A stretch of 64,000 bases of DNA. Source: Photorhabdus luminescens subsp. luminescens. GTDB taxonomy: Bacteria > Pseudomonadota > Gammaproteobacteria > Enterobacterales > Enterobacteriaceae. A program made the translations under genes and the position numbers. The notes under the pieces are model-generated. The model was not told the origin of the DNA. It saw nothing but the letters and a program-made list of their open reading frames with translations, and searched no databases. The stretch covers positions 1 through 64,000 of the forward strand of contig NZ_JXSK01000011.1 of the NCBI RefSeq assembly GCF_001083805.1, written 5' to 3'. Below are positions 9,713-19,453 of the stretch, in pieces. Within the stretch, counting starts at the first letter, position 1. The number at the start of each line of letters is the position of its first letter.

Positions 9713-10441
9713 TTAGTGTGATAGATAATTAGCAAAGGCTTTGGTTTGTGGTTGTGTAAAATGGCTGATATCACCTTGTTCTATAATGCGGCCGTCTTCC
9801 ATATATACGACACGGCTTGCGGCCTTACGGGCGATTTCCACTTCATGGGTAACGATAATCTGTGTAATGCCCGTTGCCGATAATTCATGGATGATATTGA
9901 CAACCTGTGCTGTGATTTCTGGGTCCAGCGCTGCCGTTGGTTCATCAAATAATAAAACCTGGGGTTCCATCATTAATGCGCGTGCGATAGCGACCCGTTG
10001 CTGTTGCCCTCCAGATAAATGTTGTGGGAAGCGGCCGGCAAAATTATCTAAGCGTAAACGGGAAAGGAGCTTATTCGCTTTTTCCTGTGCCTGTTGCTTG
10101 GATAAACTCAATACGCGACAGGGTGCTTCGATCAGGTTATCCATGACAGTAAAGTGGGGCCATAAGTGATATTGTTGAAAGACCATACCTACATTCTGGC
10201 GTAGAGAGCGAATCTCCTTTGTTCCTGGCGTTTGTTCGAAATCGAATTGATGATTAGCAATGTGCAACTGGCCGGAGCGGGGTATTTCTAGCAGGTTTAA
10301 TACTCGCAACAACGTACTTTTACCTGCGCCGCTTGGCCCTAGCAAAACCATCGTTTCCCCTGGAGAACACTCAAGATTAATATCAAACAGCGCTTGATGG
10401 GCGCCGTAATAGCAATCAATGCTTTTTAGTTGAATACTCAT
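9713..10441 (-). CDS. artP: Arginine ABC transporter ATP-binding protein ArtP
   Basis: This 242-residue ATPase is complete: Walker [10 protein letters not shown] at residues 35-43, signature [15 protein letters not shown], Walker [15 protein letters not shown] and the switch His in IIVTHEVE. It is the first gene of the arginine transport operon and the energy subunit. The stop codon lies 19 bases before the artI ATG. Its reading frame runs, after the TAA, in the same frame as the displaced artI body, a side effect of the single-base loss there. A palindromic site in the promoter region is described separately. Confidence 0.96.
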   Translation of the reverse strand: MSIQLKSIDCYYGAHQALFDINLECSPGETMVLLGPSGAGKSTLLRVLNLLEIPRSGQLHIANHQFDFEQTPGTKEIRSLRQNVGMVFQQYHLWPHFTVMDNLIEAPCRVLSLSKQQAQEKANKLLSRLRLDNFAGRFPQHLSGGQQQRVAIARALMMEPQVLLFDEPTAALDPEITAQVVNIIHELSATGITQIIVTHEVEIARKAASRVVYMEDGRIIEQGDISHFTQPQTKAFANYLSH

Positions 10442-10489
10442 GCTTTAATTCTGAATAGTCAGTGATTTGGTCCGATGCTAAACCCGTTA

Positions 10490-10501
10490 GCATAATTATG
10501 C
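10490..10501. promoter_or_regulatory. Palindrome upstream of artP, possible ArgR half of an ARG box
   Basis: A perfect 12-base palindrome (gcataattatgc) lies about 50 bp upstream of the artP ATG, with related AT-rich partial copies to the right (about 10543-10555). ARG boxes are AT-rich imperfect palindromes, and the E. coli art genes are ArgR-repressed. The match to the consensus is only partial, so this is a tentative assignment. The remainder of 10442-10746 contains no gene. Confidence 0.3.
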
Positions 10502-10746
10502 AACATCTTATGCACAGAATATTATTAATTGATATTTCAATTACATGCATAATTAACGCGTTCCATTCTCTCCTTGTGTAATTTGTCAGCAAAAGATTAT
10601 TTATTCTGTTGCCATACTGAAGAAAGATGAATAGGCCACAATATAGGTAAGCATGAGAATAAGTAACCGCTGCTGACGACTTATGACCATGAAACGTTCG
10701 AACCGTTATTTATGGCATCAAGTATTAATTGTGGCTCAAATCCTGG

Positions 10747-11646
10747 TTAAGTAAAGAATGCCATCAGTAAGGGGGCGAGCAAACTCAGCACAAAACCGTG
10801 AACTATTGCTGCTGGAACAATACTGACTCCTCCGCACCGTTGTAATACTGGCAAGGTAAAATCCATCGAAGTGGCGCCGCTTAATCCTATAGCGCTTGAG
10901 CGATATCGATTGATTAGAACTGGAATTAGCATAATTGCCGCCAGTTCGCGCACCAGATCATTAAAGAATGCGGCACTGCCGATTACCGGCCCGTAAGCGT
11001 CGGAAAGTAAGATGCCAGAAAGAGAATACCAGCCGTAACCAGAAGCTAATGCTAAACCTGTTTTCATTGGCAGCCCGAGAATAAGTGCTGCGATAGCACC
11101 GCCGATAAGCGCGCTGATAGCAATGACAACCGCAATAATGGTACCACGACGGTTTAGCAGTATCTGTTTCAGGCTCATACCGCTGTTCCGTAATTGAATA
11201 CCGACAAGTAACAGTAAAACGATTAAGGCAATTTCACTGGCATGATTGGAGAAATGCAGCCATGACCAGCCAGTGAGCCCAAACAAGAAACCTAAAATCA
11301 ACACACCGCATAATTTCAGTGATTCAAAAATCATATGCAAGCGGGAAGGGGGTTTTTCTTGTTTATGTGGACTAATAACCCAAGGATCGCGTTTTTCAAG
11401 CAGGAATAGTGCTAGCATATTAGCTGTAAAAATGCATAAAAAAAATGTTATCGCGTATTGAAAGATAGAGAAGAGGTTGCGGCCTAAATCGTCCAACAAA
11501 GCTAGGCTGATTCCCATTAAAAACAAGATGATATAGACCATCGCGTTAAGAAGGCGATGAACAACATTTAACAGAACCTTATTATTCAAATGGATAAGAT
11601 AGCCTAGCGTTAACGGTAAAAGAATGATTAGCAGCCCAGAGTACAT
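10747..11646 (-). CDS. lysO: Lysine exporter LysO (YbjE)
   Basis: This inner-membrane protein of 299 residues matches E. coli LysO (YbjE), which exports L-lysine and the toxic analogue thialysine. It has about eight hydrophobic helices. Conserved blocks include PSRLHMIFESLKLCGV, LLVGIQLRNSGMSLKQ, ASGYGWYSLSGILL, GSAAFFNDLVRE and GATSMDFTLPVLQR. I start it at the ATG at 11646, giving MYSGLLIILLPL as in the E. coli protein; a further upstream ATG three codons earlier is possible. In E. coli it is controlled by ArgR with lysine. Its neighbours art (uptake) and lysO (export) keep the E. coli gene order. Confidence 0.94.
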   Translation of the reverse strand: MYSGLLIILLPLTLGYLIHLNNKVLLNVVHRLLNAMVYIILFLMGISLALLDDLGRNLFSIFQYAITFFLCIFTANMLALFLLEKRDPWVISPHKQEKPPSRLHMIFESLKLCGVLILGFLFGLTGWSWLHFSNHASEIALIVLLLLVGIQLRNSGMSLKQILLNRRGTIIAVVIAISALIGGAIAALILGLPMKTGLALASGYGWYSLSGILLSDAYGPVIGSAAFFNDLVRELAAIMLIPVLINRYRSSAIGLSGATSMDFTLPVLQRCGGVSIVPAAIVHGFVLSLLAPLLMAFFT

Positions 11647-11961
11647 AATTAACATCCTTTGAAACGGTTAACGTCTTTTTTATCCAAATTCGGTGTAAAA
11701 ATTGGTTATAAAGACTATAAAAGTAAAAGATAACAATTTTTTTACATTAAGAGAATAGTCAGGATAGAGGGAAGTATGCTGTTGCTCAAAGAATTTTTTA
11801 TTCTTAAGGAGGGTGTGTTATTAATAACTTTCAATGGGCGTAAAATGTAAAGAGAACGGTATCTATCTGGAATAAGTAGAAATCCCTGGTTTTCGTGGTA
11901 TTGCAAGAAATAAGTTTTTTACTATTTCTCTAAATCCAATACTTAATATGGTGATATTTAA
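11647..11961. other. Divergent promoter region of lysO and macA
   Basis: A 315-bp AT-rich space between two divergent genes. It must hold the promoters of both. An aaggagg-like sequence (about 11804-11812) is not followed by a credible reading frame. No gene is seen. Confidence 0.5.
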
Positions 11962-13077
11962 ATGAATTTTATTCGTTCGAAACGTCGATGGGTTGTGCTG
12001 TTAGCTATTGTGGCTGTTATCACATTGGTTCTGGGGTATTTTCTGCATAGACCAGAAACGATTAAATACCAGACTGTTTCTGTTATTAAAGGCGATTTGG
12101 AAAAAAATGTATTAGCAACGGGAAAACTGGATGCGGTCAGAAAAGTAGATGTTGGGGCGCAGGTGAGTGGTCAGTTGCAGAATTTGTATGTTGAAGTGGG
12201 CGATAAGGTGACAAAAGGCCAGTTACTGGCATTAATTGATCCTAAACCGGCGCAAAACGAAGTCAAAGAAGTTGAAGCGACGATCAAAGAATTGAAAGCT
12301 GATCTGATAGAGGCTAGGGCACAATTGAAATTGGCGCAGCTTACATCACAGCGTCAAAACAATCTGGCAAAAGTGCAGGCGGTTTCACTCCAGGAATTGG
12401 ATCAGGCTAAAACAGACGTTGAGGTGAAAAGAGCGAAGATAGAAAATTTATTGGCGCAAATCAGTAAAAATCAAGCTAGCCTTGATACTGCCCAAACTAA
12501 TTTGCAATACACTCGGATCACTGCGCCAATGGATGGCATTGTTGTCAATATCAAAACCCTTCAGGGACAAACGGTCATTGCGGCACAGGAAGCTCCGACC
12601 ATTTTGACATTGGCTGATCTTGGCACGATGTTGGTAAAAGCGGAAGTATCAGAGGCGGATATTATTTACCTGAAACCGGGTCAGAAAGCTTCTTTTACCG
12701 TATTAGGCGCACCGGATAAAAATTTTCCAGGGGTGCTGAAAGATATTTTGCCGACGCCAGAAAAAATTAATGATGCCATTTTCTTCTATGCCCGCTTTGA
12801 GGTGGCTAATCCTCAGCAACTTTTGCGTTTGCAAATGACCGCACAGGTGAAAATTCAACTCGACTCCCATCGTAATGTGTTAATGATCCCGATCTCAGCT
12901 CTGGGTAAACAGATTACGCCGATCCGCTATGAGGTGGATATCCTGAATGGAGATAAAGAAGAGAAACGGGAAGTAACCATTGGCGTGCGCAATGATGTGA
13001 ATATACAAATTCTATCTGGTCTGAAAGAACATGAGCAGGTGGTTACGGGTAGTAGCGATGAAGCAGAGGATGAGTAA
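11962..13077 (+). CDS. macA: Macrolide efflux periplasmic adaptor MacA
   Basis: This 371-residue membrane-fusion protein has an N-terminal membrane anchor (residues 11-28), a lipoyl domain split around a long coiled coil (about 95-165, rich in Lys/Glu/Gln heptads such as EATIKELKADLIEARAQLKLA) and a beta-barrel region. Its length equals that of E. coli MacA. It bridges the MacB transporter and TolC for export of macrolides, the heat-stable enterotoxin and other cargos. Its TAA stop overlaps the macB ATG by one base. The gene is intact, unlike macB. Confidence 0.95.
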   Translation: MNFIRSKRRWVVLLAIVAVITLVLGYFLHRPETIKYQTVSVIKGDLEKNVLATGKLDAVRKVDVGAQVSGQLQNLYVEVGDKVTKGQLLALIDPKPAQNEVKEVEATIKELKADLIEARAQLKLAQLTSQRQNNLAKVQAVSLQELDQAKTDVEVKRAKIENLLAQISKNQASLDTAQTNLQYTRITAPMDGIVVNIKTLQGQTVIAAQEAPTILTLADLGTMLVKAEVSEADIIYLKPGQKASFTVLGAPDKNFPGVLKDILPTPEKINDAIFFYARFEVANPQQLLRLQMTAQVKIQLDSHRNVLMIPISALGKQITPIRYEVDILNGDKEEKREVTIGVRNDVNIQILSGLKEHEQVVTGSSDEAEDE

Positions 13078-15019
13078 TGAATCCATTACTTGAGCTGAAA
13101 GGTATAGAGCGCAGTTATCCCGCGGGTGAGCAACAGGTAAAAGTACTGGATGATGTCACTTTGTCTATTTACGCCGGTGAAATGGTTGCGATTATCGGTG
13201 CGTCAGGTTCGGGTAAATCGACACTGATGAATATTCTTGGTTGTCTTGATCAACCTAGTAACGGTGAATACCGGGTCGCGGGACAGAATGTTGCTGAACT
13301 GAATAATGATCAACTAGCCGCACTGAGACGGGAACATTTTGGCTTTATTTTTCAGCGTTATCATTTACTGACTCATTTAACCGCTGAACAGAATGTGGAA
13401 ATTCCTGCTATTTACGCGGGAGCTGCTAAGGCAGTACGTCGCCAGAGAGCAATAGAGTTGCTTGGTCGTTTAGGGCTTGAAGAGCGAATCTACTATCAGC
13501 CGGGGCAGCTCTCTGGTGGACAGCAGCAGAGGGTCAGTATCGCCAGAGCGTTGATGAATGGCGGTCAGGTCATTTTGGCTGACGAACCTACCGGAGCGTT
13601 GGATAGCCATTCTGGCGAAGAGGTGATGGCAATCCTCAAACAACTGTGTGAACAAGGGCATACCGTCATTATTGTTACTCATGATCCGAAAATTGCGGCG
13701 CAGGCTCAGAGGATTATTGAGATCAAAGATGGCCACATTATGAGTGACTCCGGCACACGAATAAGTAGAAAAGTCACTCAAACTCCGTCGTTAACATCAA
13801 AAATATCGTCGATACGTCAGACTGTTGGGCGGTTTAATGAAGCTTTATTTATGGCATGGCGGGCGATGGTTGCCAATAAAATGCGAACTTTACTGACTAT
13901 GTTGGGGATTATCATTGGTATTGCTTCTGTCGTGACTATTTTGGTTATCGGAGATGCGGCTAGGGCATCGGTGTTATCTGATATTAAAGAGATTGCGACC
14001 AACACTATTGATATTTATCCGGGAGAAGATTTTGGCCTTGATGATCCGGTCAGTATGCAGGCGCTGAAAATAGAGGATTCAGACGCGATTAAAGCGCAGC
14101 CCTATATTTTGGCGGTTTCACCAGAAATTGAGGGGCAAATGCGCCTTCGCAGAGGGAACATTGATGTTGCTTCGAGAGTGACTGGCGTTGGCGATGAATT
14201 TTTTCAGGTTTATGCTCTGCGCTTTGCCCAGGGAATGGGGTTCTCATTGGATATGATACGCCGTCAGGGCAAGTTGTGGTTATTGATGACAATACTCAGC
14301 GTAAGCTGTTTCCTCACCAGAAAAATGTGATTGGGGAGGTGATCCTGGTGGGTAATATGCCGGCCACAATTGTGGGAGTGGTATCTGATAAGAGAGCGAC
14401 ATTTGGCAGTAGCAAATCATTACATGTCTGGTTGCCTCATAGCACGATGACCAGCCGTCTGATGAACCGAAATTATCTGGATTCAATTACTGTCAGAATA
14501 AAGGATGGTTATAACTCTAAGGATATAGAAAAGAAGATCGTTCAGTTGCTCACTTTACGCCACGGGAAAAAGGATGTTTTCACCTATAACGTGGACATGA
14601 TGGTAAAAGCGGCAGAAAAAACGGCCCATACTTTACAACTGTTTTTGACGATGGTGGCGGTAATTTCGCTGATAGTTGGCGGTATTGGCGTTATGAATAT
14701 TATGTTAGTTTCGGTGACTGAACGTACAAGAGAGATCGGTATCCGTATGGCAGTAGGCGCCAGAACTAGTGATGTGATGCAGCAGTTTCTGATAGAAGCT
14801 ATTTTGGTTTGTCTGGTTGGCGGTGTCTTGGGCATTGTACTCTCTTATACGATTGCATTGATTGCTCAACTGGCGCTGCCCGGTTGGCATTTTGTCTTCC
14901 AGCCTATCGCCTTACTCAGTGCTTTCGTCTGTTCTACCGCAATTGGCGTGATATTTGGGTTTCTGCCTGCCCGTAATGCTGCTCGCCTTGATCCGATAGA
15001 AGCGTTGGCAAGAGAATAA
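13077..15019 (+). pseudogene. macB: Macrolide export ATP-binding/permease MacB, frameshifted
   Basis: Two open frames together make up a full-length MacB of about 648 residues. The first (13077 to about 14269) holds the ATPase: Walker A GASGSGKST at residues 41-49, signature [16 protein letters not shown], Walker B ILADEPTGALD, then the first membrane helix and half of the periplasmic domain. The second (from about 14276) holds the rest of the periplasmic domain and the last three helices, ending ARLDPIEALARE. Around 14267-14269 there are three G where four would keep Gly-Gln-Val-Val-Val-Ile-Asp-Asp in frame. The first frame therefore ends with 20 unrelated residues. As read, no complete transporter is made; a sequencing error would restore it. 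Confidence 0.9.
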
Positions 15020-15038
15020 GCGGCAATAAAATAACGTT

Positions 15039-15064
15039 ACGCCGCTAGTAATGACCAGCGGCGT
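15039..15064. terminator. Hairpin after macB
   Basis: An 8-bp perfect stem (acgccgct / agcggcgt) with a 10-base loop lies between the convergent macB and cspD genes. No long T tract follows on the plus strand, so strength is uncertain. Confidence 0.55.
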
Positions 15065-15102
15065 GTGAATAATACCTGGTTATAACCCACAGGCCAGGCT
15101 AT

Positions 15103-15324
15103 TTAGCCTTTGGGTTCGTTTTCAAGGGGAACAATAATACTGGCATGATTTCCCTTTGGGCCTTGGTGAACGCTGAAATTCACCTTTTGGCCCGCTTTCA
15201 GCGTCCGGTAACCGTCCATCTGAATGGTTGAGTAATGAGCGAATATATCTTCTCCGCCGCTTGCTGGGCAAATAAACCCAAAGCCCTTAGCATTATTGAA
15301 CCACTTAACAGTACCTGTCTCCAT
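15103..15324 (-). CDS. cspD: Cold-shock-like protein CspD
   Basis: The 73-residue protein begins METGTVKWFNNAKGFGFICP and carries the two RNA-binding motifs of cold-shock domains (KGFGFI and DIFAHYS). It is nearly identical to E. coli CspD over residues 1-66. CspD is not cold-induced: in E. coli it accumulates in stationary phase, binds single-stranded DNA and inhibits replication. I use the ATG at 15324; the open frame extends 23 codons upstream but that extension has no family counterpart. It sits divergently from clpS, as in E. coli. Confidence 0.95.
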   Translation of the reverse strand: METGTVKWFNNAKGFGFICPASGGEDIFAHYSTIQMDGYRTLKAGQKVNFSVHQGPKGNHASIIVPLENEPKG

Positions 15325-15667
15325 ACTTCTACATCCCTCGTTTAATAATTTCGGTTGAGATGAGCCATTAATATAACAGTCGTAAACAATCACATGTAAA
15401 CAGTGACATTATCTATGTTTGTTCACAAAACATACTGTAGTAAAAATCAAATTCTCGTCAAGTACAGAACAAATGTCTGGTTGTTTTGAATGACTAAAGT
15501 TTGATATAGATAACGATATGAGTTTCGTTCATTCACTTTTATGCCGAGTTTTCATAGGGGAATAGTCTGTGGTAAAAGGAGTTGCCCAGAGAATGATAAG
15601 ATAAATGGCAACATAATTTATTTGCTGGCAGTGGCTGGTGTTAGAGATTAATCCTGTTGGGAAAATA
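15325..15667. other. Divergent promoter region of cspD and clpS
   Basis: This 343-bp spacer between two divergent genes has no gene. It should contain the promoters of cspD (minus) and clpS-clpA (plus). No operator was assigned. Confidence 0.5.
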
Positions 15668-15988
15668 ATGAGCGAGTATCATAACAGTTTGAAAATTAAG
15701 GAATCCGTTAAGAGTAAACGACAGCAAAAATTGCAGCCGCCGTCAATGTATCGGGTTATTCTTAATAATGATGATTACACTCCGATGGAGTTTGTAGTTG
15801 ACGTATTACGAAAGTTCTTTTCTTATGATATTGAACGGGCAACACAGTTAATGTTGGATGTCCATTATCAAGGGAAGGCTGTTTGTGGGGTTTATACTGC
15901 TGAGGTGGCAGAAACTAAAGCGGCTCAGGTGAATATGTATGCCAGGGAGCACGGGCATCCATTACTTTGTACGCTGGAAAAAATCTGA
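15668..15988 (+). CDS. clpS: ATP-dependent protease adaptor ClpS
   Basis: This 106-residue adaptor matches E. coli ClpS in length and in the conserved core ([20 protein letters not shown], then [21 protein letters not shown] and the ending [10 protein letters not shown]). The NDDYTPMEF segment and the His in the HYQGKA region form the pocket for N-terminal Leu, Phe, Tyr and Trp. It hands N-degron substrates to ClpA, encoded 31 bp downstream. I chose the ATG at 15668, giving the family length; the reading frame extends 10 codons further to a GTG. The N-terminal linker is variable, as usual. Confidence 0.94.
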   Translation: MSEYHNSLKIKESVKSKRQQKLQPPSMYRVILNNDDYTPMEFVVDVLRKFFSYDIERATQLMLDVHYQGKAVCGVYTAEVAETKAAQVNMYAREHGHPLLCTLEKI

Positions 15989-16019
15989 CCAGGTATACTG
16001 ATTTTAGGGGGAGGTGCCT

Positions 16020-18296
16020 ATGCTCAACCAAGAGCTTGAACTTAGTCTTAATATTGCCTTTGCTAAAGCACGGGATAACAGACACGAGTTTATGACTGTG
16101 GAGCACCTATTGCTGGCGTTGTTAAGTAATTCATCAGCGCGTGAAGCATTGGAAGCCTGCAAGGTCAATCTGGCTCAATTGCGTAAGGAGCTGGAGAATT
16201 TTATTTCACAAACGACACCGTTGTTACCTGAAAATGATGAGCGGGAGACTCAGCCGACGTTGAGTTTTCAACGTGTTCTTCAGCGCGCGGTATTTCATGT
16301 TCAATCCTCTGGGCGTTCAGAGGTTTCTGGTGCTAATGTGCTGGTGGCTATCTTTAGCGAACAGGAGTCTCAAGCGGCTTATTTGTTGCGTAAACATGAT
16401 GTTAGTCGTCTGGATGTAGTTAATTTCATTTCTCACGGAACTCAAAAAGAGGACACTGAATCGGATCATCAGGAGACAGGCGCGCAATCTGCGGAAGAGC
16501 ACTCTACAGGTGAGGATCGGTTAGAAAATTTTACGACTAATCTGAATCAGCTTGCTCAAAGAGGGCAGATTGATCCATTGATTGGCCGTCAGGATGAGTT
16601 GGAAAGAACAATCCAGGTATTGTGTCGTCGTCGAAAAAACAACCCATTGTTGGTCGGAGAATCGGGGGTTGGTAAGACAGCCATTGCAGAAGGGCTGGCA
16701 TGGCGGATTGTGCAAAAAGATGTACCGGAGGTGATGGCTAATTGTACGATTTATTCGCTAGATATTGGTTCATTGCTGGCGGGGACTAAATATCGTGGTG
16801 ATTTTGAGAAGCGCTTCAAAGCATTGTTAAAAACCCTTGAGCAGGATAAGAAAAGTATTCTATTTATAGATGAAATTCATACCATTATCGGTGCGGGAGC
16901 CGCATCAGGGGGGCAGGTCGATGCAGCTAATCTGATTAAGCCATTGCTGTCTAGTGGACGTATCAGAGTGATTGGTTCTACCACCTATCATGAATTCAGT
17001 AATATTTTTGAAAAAGATCGGGCGTTAGCGCGTCGTTTTCAGAAGATTGATATTGTTGAGCCTTCACCCGAAGAGACGGTACAGATTATTAAAGGGTTGC
17101 GGCCAAAATATGAAGCGCACCATGATGTACGTTACACCACGAAAGCTATCCGTGCTGCGGTTGATTTATCTGTGAAATACATTACTGATCGCCACTTGCC
17201 GGATAAGGCGCTTGACGTGATTGATGAAGCCGGGGCGCGTACTCGTCTGGTGCCGATTAGTCGCCGTAAAAAAACGATTAATGTATCGGATATTGAATTC
17301 GTCGTTGCTCGGATTGCTCGTATCCCTGAAAAAACCGTTTCCGCCAGTGATAAAGATGTCCTAAAAACACTGGATGAGCGGCTGAAAATGTTGGTATTTG
17401 GTCAGGATACTGCGATTGCGGCATTGACCGAAGCCATTAAGATGAGTCGTGCAGGGTTGGGTCAGGATAATAAACCGGTGGGTTCTTTCCTGCTTGCAGG
17501 TCCGACAGGCGTGGGGAAAACGGAAGTCACTGTACAGCTTGCCAAGGTGCTGAATATCAAATTATTGCGTTTTGATATGTCAGAATATATGGAGCGCCAT
17601 ACAGTCAGCCGTTTAATTGGCGCACCACCGGGATATGTTGGTTTTGATCAAGGAGGATTGCTTACAGATGCTGTGATTAAACATCCTCATTCAGTATTGC
17701 TGCTTGATGAGATTGAAAAAGCACATCCAGATGTATTTAACCTGTTATTGCAAGTTATGGATAACGGTACTCTGACTGATAACAACGGCCGCAAAGCGGA
17801 TTTTCGTAATGTCATTTTAGTCATGACAACGAATGCGGGGGTACGTGAAACGCAGCGCAAATCCATTGGATTTAAGCAGCAGGATAATAGCTCTGATGCA
17901 ATGGAAGAGATTAAGAAAGTGTTTACACCGGAATTCCGTAACCGTCTTGATGGTATCATTTGGTTTAATACGCTTTCTATCGAGGTTATTCAACAGGTAG
18001 TTGATAAGTTCATTGTCGCCTTGCAGGCACAATTGGATGAAAAAGGCGTTTCGCTGGAGGTCAGTGCGGATGCTCGTCAATGGTTATGTGATAAAGGCTA
18101 TGATAAAGCAATGGGCGCTCGTCCAATGGCGCGGGTTATTCAGGATAGTTTGAAAAAACCGTTGGCGAATGAACTCCTGTTCGGCTCATTAGTTCACGGT
18201 GGCTCGGTAAGTATTGGCTTGGATAAGGCAAAACGCGTACTGACTTACGATTTCAGCAGTGCTTATAAGCAGAAGCCGGAAGATGTAGTGCACTAA
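16020..18296 (+). CDS. clpA: ATP-dependent Clp protease ATP-binding subunit ClpA
   Basis: This 758-residue AAA+ unfoldase starts [19 protein letters not shown], the family N-terminus. It has the ClpN double repeat (1-145), a first ATPase with GESGVGKT and [13 protein letters not shown], and a second with GPTGVGKTE and [15 protein letters not shown]. The IGF-type ClpP-docking loop is seen as SIGFKQQ. It works with ClpP (not in this window) and with ClpS encoded just upstream; Aat at 18755 makes the N-degrons that this pathway destroys. An upstream in-frame GTG (16014) is less likely than the ATG at 16020, which follows a gggggagg ribosome binding site. Confidence 0.97.
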   Translation: MLNQELELSLNIAFAKARDNRHEFMTVEHLLLALLSNSSAREALEACKVNLAQLRKELENFISQTTPLLPENDERETQPTLSFQRVLQRAVFHVQSSGRSEVSGANVLVAIFSEQESQAAYLLRKHDVSRLDVVNFISHGTQKEDTESDHQETGAQSAEEHSTGEDRLENFTTNLNQLAQRGQIDPLIGRQDELERTIQVLCRRRKNNPLLVGESGVGKTAIAEGLAWRIVQKDVPEVMANCTIYSLDIGSLLAGTKYRGDFEKRFKALLKTLEQDKKSILFIDEIHTIIGAGAASGGQVDAANLIKPLLSSGRIRVIGSTTYHEFSNIFEKDRALARRFQKIDIVEPSPEETVQIIKGLRPKYEAHHDVRYTTKAIRAAVDLSVKYITDRHLPDKALDVIDEAGARTRLVPISRRKKTINVSDIEFVVARIARIPEKTVSASDKDVLKTLDERLKMLVFGQDTAIAALTEAIKMSRAGLGQDNKPVGSFLLAGPTGVGKTEVTVQLAKVLNIKLLRFDMSEYMERHTVSRLIGAPPGYVGFDQGGLLTDAVIKHPHSVLLLDEIEKAHPDVFNLLLQVMDNGTLTDNNGRKADFRNVILVMTTNAGVRETQRKSIGFKQQDNSSDAMEEIKKVFTPEFRNRLDGIIWFNTLSIEVIQQVVDKFIVALQAQLDEKGVSLEVSADARQWLCDKGYDKAMGARPMARVIQDSLKKPLANELLFGSLVHGGSVSIGLDKAKRVLTYDFSSAYKQKPEDVVH

Positions 18297-18305
18297 TAAA
18301 GAGCG

Positions 18306-18357
18306 ACACCACAGGTGAATACAACGTTGCTAAATACAATGTTGCTACCTGTGGTGT
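18306..18357. terminator. Hairpin between clpA and infA
   Basis: An 11-bp inverted repeat (acaccacaggt / acctgtggtgt) with a loop of about 30 bases separates the convergent clpA and infA genes. The loop itself holds a tandem near-repeat (acaacgttgctaaat / acaatgttgcta). No serW tRNA gene, which lies here in E. coli, is seen. Confidence 0.6.
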
Positions 18358-18379
18358 AATACCTGAAAACGGTAATGAA

Positions 18380-18598
<219 letters not shown>

Positions 18599-18754
18599 CT
18601 AATCCTCTAAGTTTAATAACCATCGTTTTTAACGGGCAAGATAATGCCGAAAAACCCTCATTATGTAAAGGAATGTTGTATTTTAACCCGTTATTTTGCA
18701 AATGGTGCATGGTGATATTCGCGTTATAATCAACATGAATCGGTCAAATGTTGA

Positions 18755-19447
18755 TTATAATTCCAATACTTGTTGTGACCAGCAATCGGGTCTTAATGAC
18801 CGATTTCTGAATCGATAAAGATACCGAATAAATTCCTCCCTGGGGATCTCTTTTGCGCCTAGTGATGCTGTGTGATGGTTAAGCACTTGACAGTCCAATA
18901 GTTTACCACCGTGTCGCAGAAAATGGTGATAGAAAGCAATGAGTGCGCATTTGGATGCATTTTCCATTCTGCTAAACATAGACTCACCGCAGAATAGTGT
19001 GCCAACGCTAACACCGTACAAACCACCAACAATCCGTTCATTGTGCCAGACTTCTATTGAATGCGCTTGTCCTGTCTGATGTAATTTCTGATAACTTTGT
19101 TGGATATCCCGGCCTATCCATGTTCCTTCCTGTCGTTGAGCGCAGAAATAAACCACCTGTTCAAAGGCATGATTCACTGTAATACGGTATGGGTGATTGC
19201 GCAGAAACCGGCGTAATGTTCGGCCGATATGCAATTCACCCGGAATGATTACCGCACGCGGATCGGGGGACCACCAAAGTGGCACTTCACTGGGTAAAAA
19301 CCAAGGGAAAATACCTTGATGGTAAGCCGCATTTAATCGTTTAGCGGATAAATCTCCTCCTACCGCTAGTAGGCCATTAGGCTCGGTTAATGCCTCTTTT
19401 GGGTGAGGGAAATCATATGAATCAATATCCAGTTGAGTTATTGGCAT
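18755..19447 (-). CDS. aat: Leucyl/phenylalanyl-tRNA-protein transferase
   Basis: This 230-residue enzyme adds Leu or Phe from aminoacyl-tRNA to proteins with N-terminal Lys or Arg, creating N-degrons for ClpS/ClpA. Family motifs are visible: [78 protein letters not shown] and [24 protein letters not shown]. It follows cydC by 6 bp in the same direction, so it is likely the last gene of cydDC-aat. Confidence 0.95.
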   Translation of the reverse strand: MPITQLDIDSYDFPHPKEALTEPNGLLAVGGDLSAKRLNAAYHQGIFPWFLPSEVPLWWSPDPRAVIIPGELHIGRTLRRFLRNHPYRITVNHAFEQVVYFCAQRQEGTWIGRDIQQSYQKLHQTGQAHSIEVWHNERIVGGLYGVSVGTLFCGESMFSRMENASKCALIAFYHHFLRHGGKLLDCQVLNHHTASLGAKEIPREEFIRYLYRFRNRSLRPDCWSQQVLEL

Positions 19448-19453
19448 CGTGTG

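Noticed and set aside
18299..18379. Possible serW tRNA gene as in E. coli between clpA and infA
   Set aside because: No tRNA cloverleaf is visible; the gap holds only an inverted repeat.
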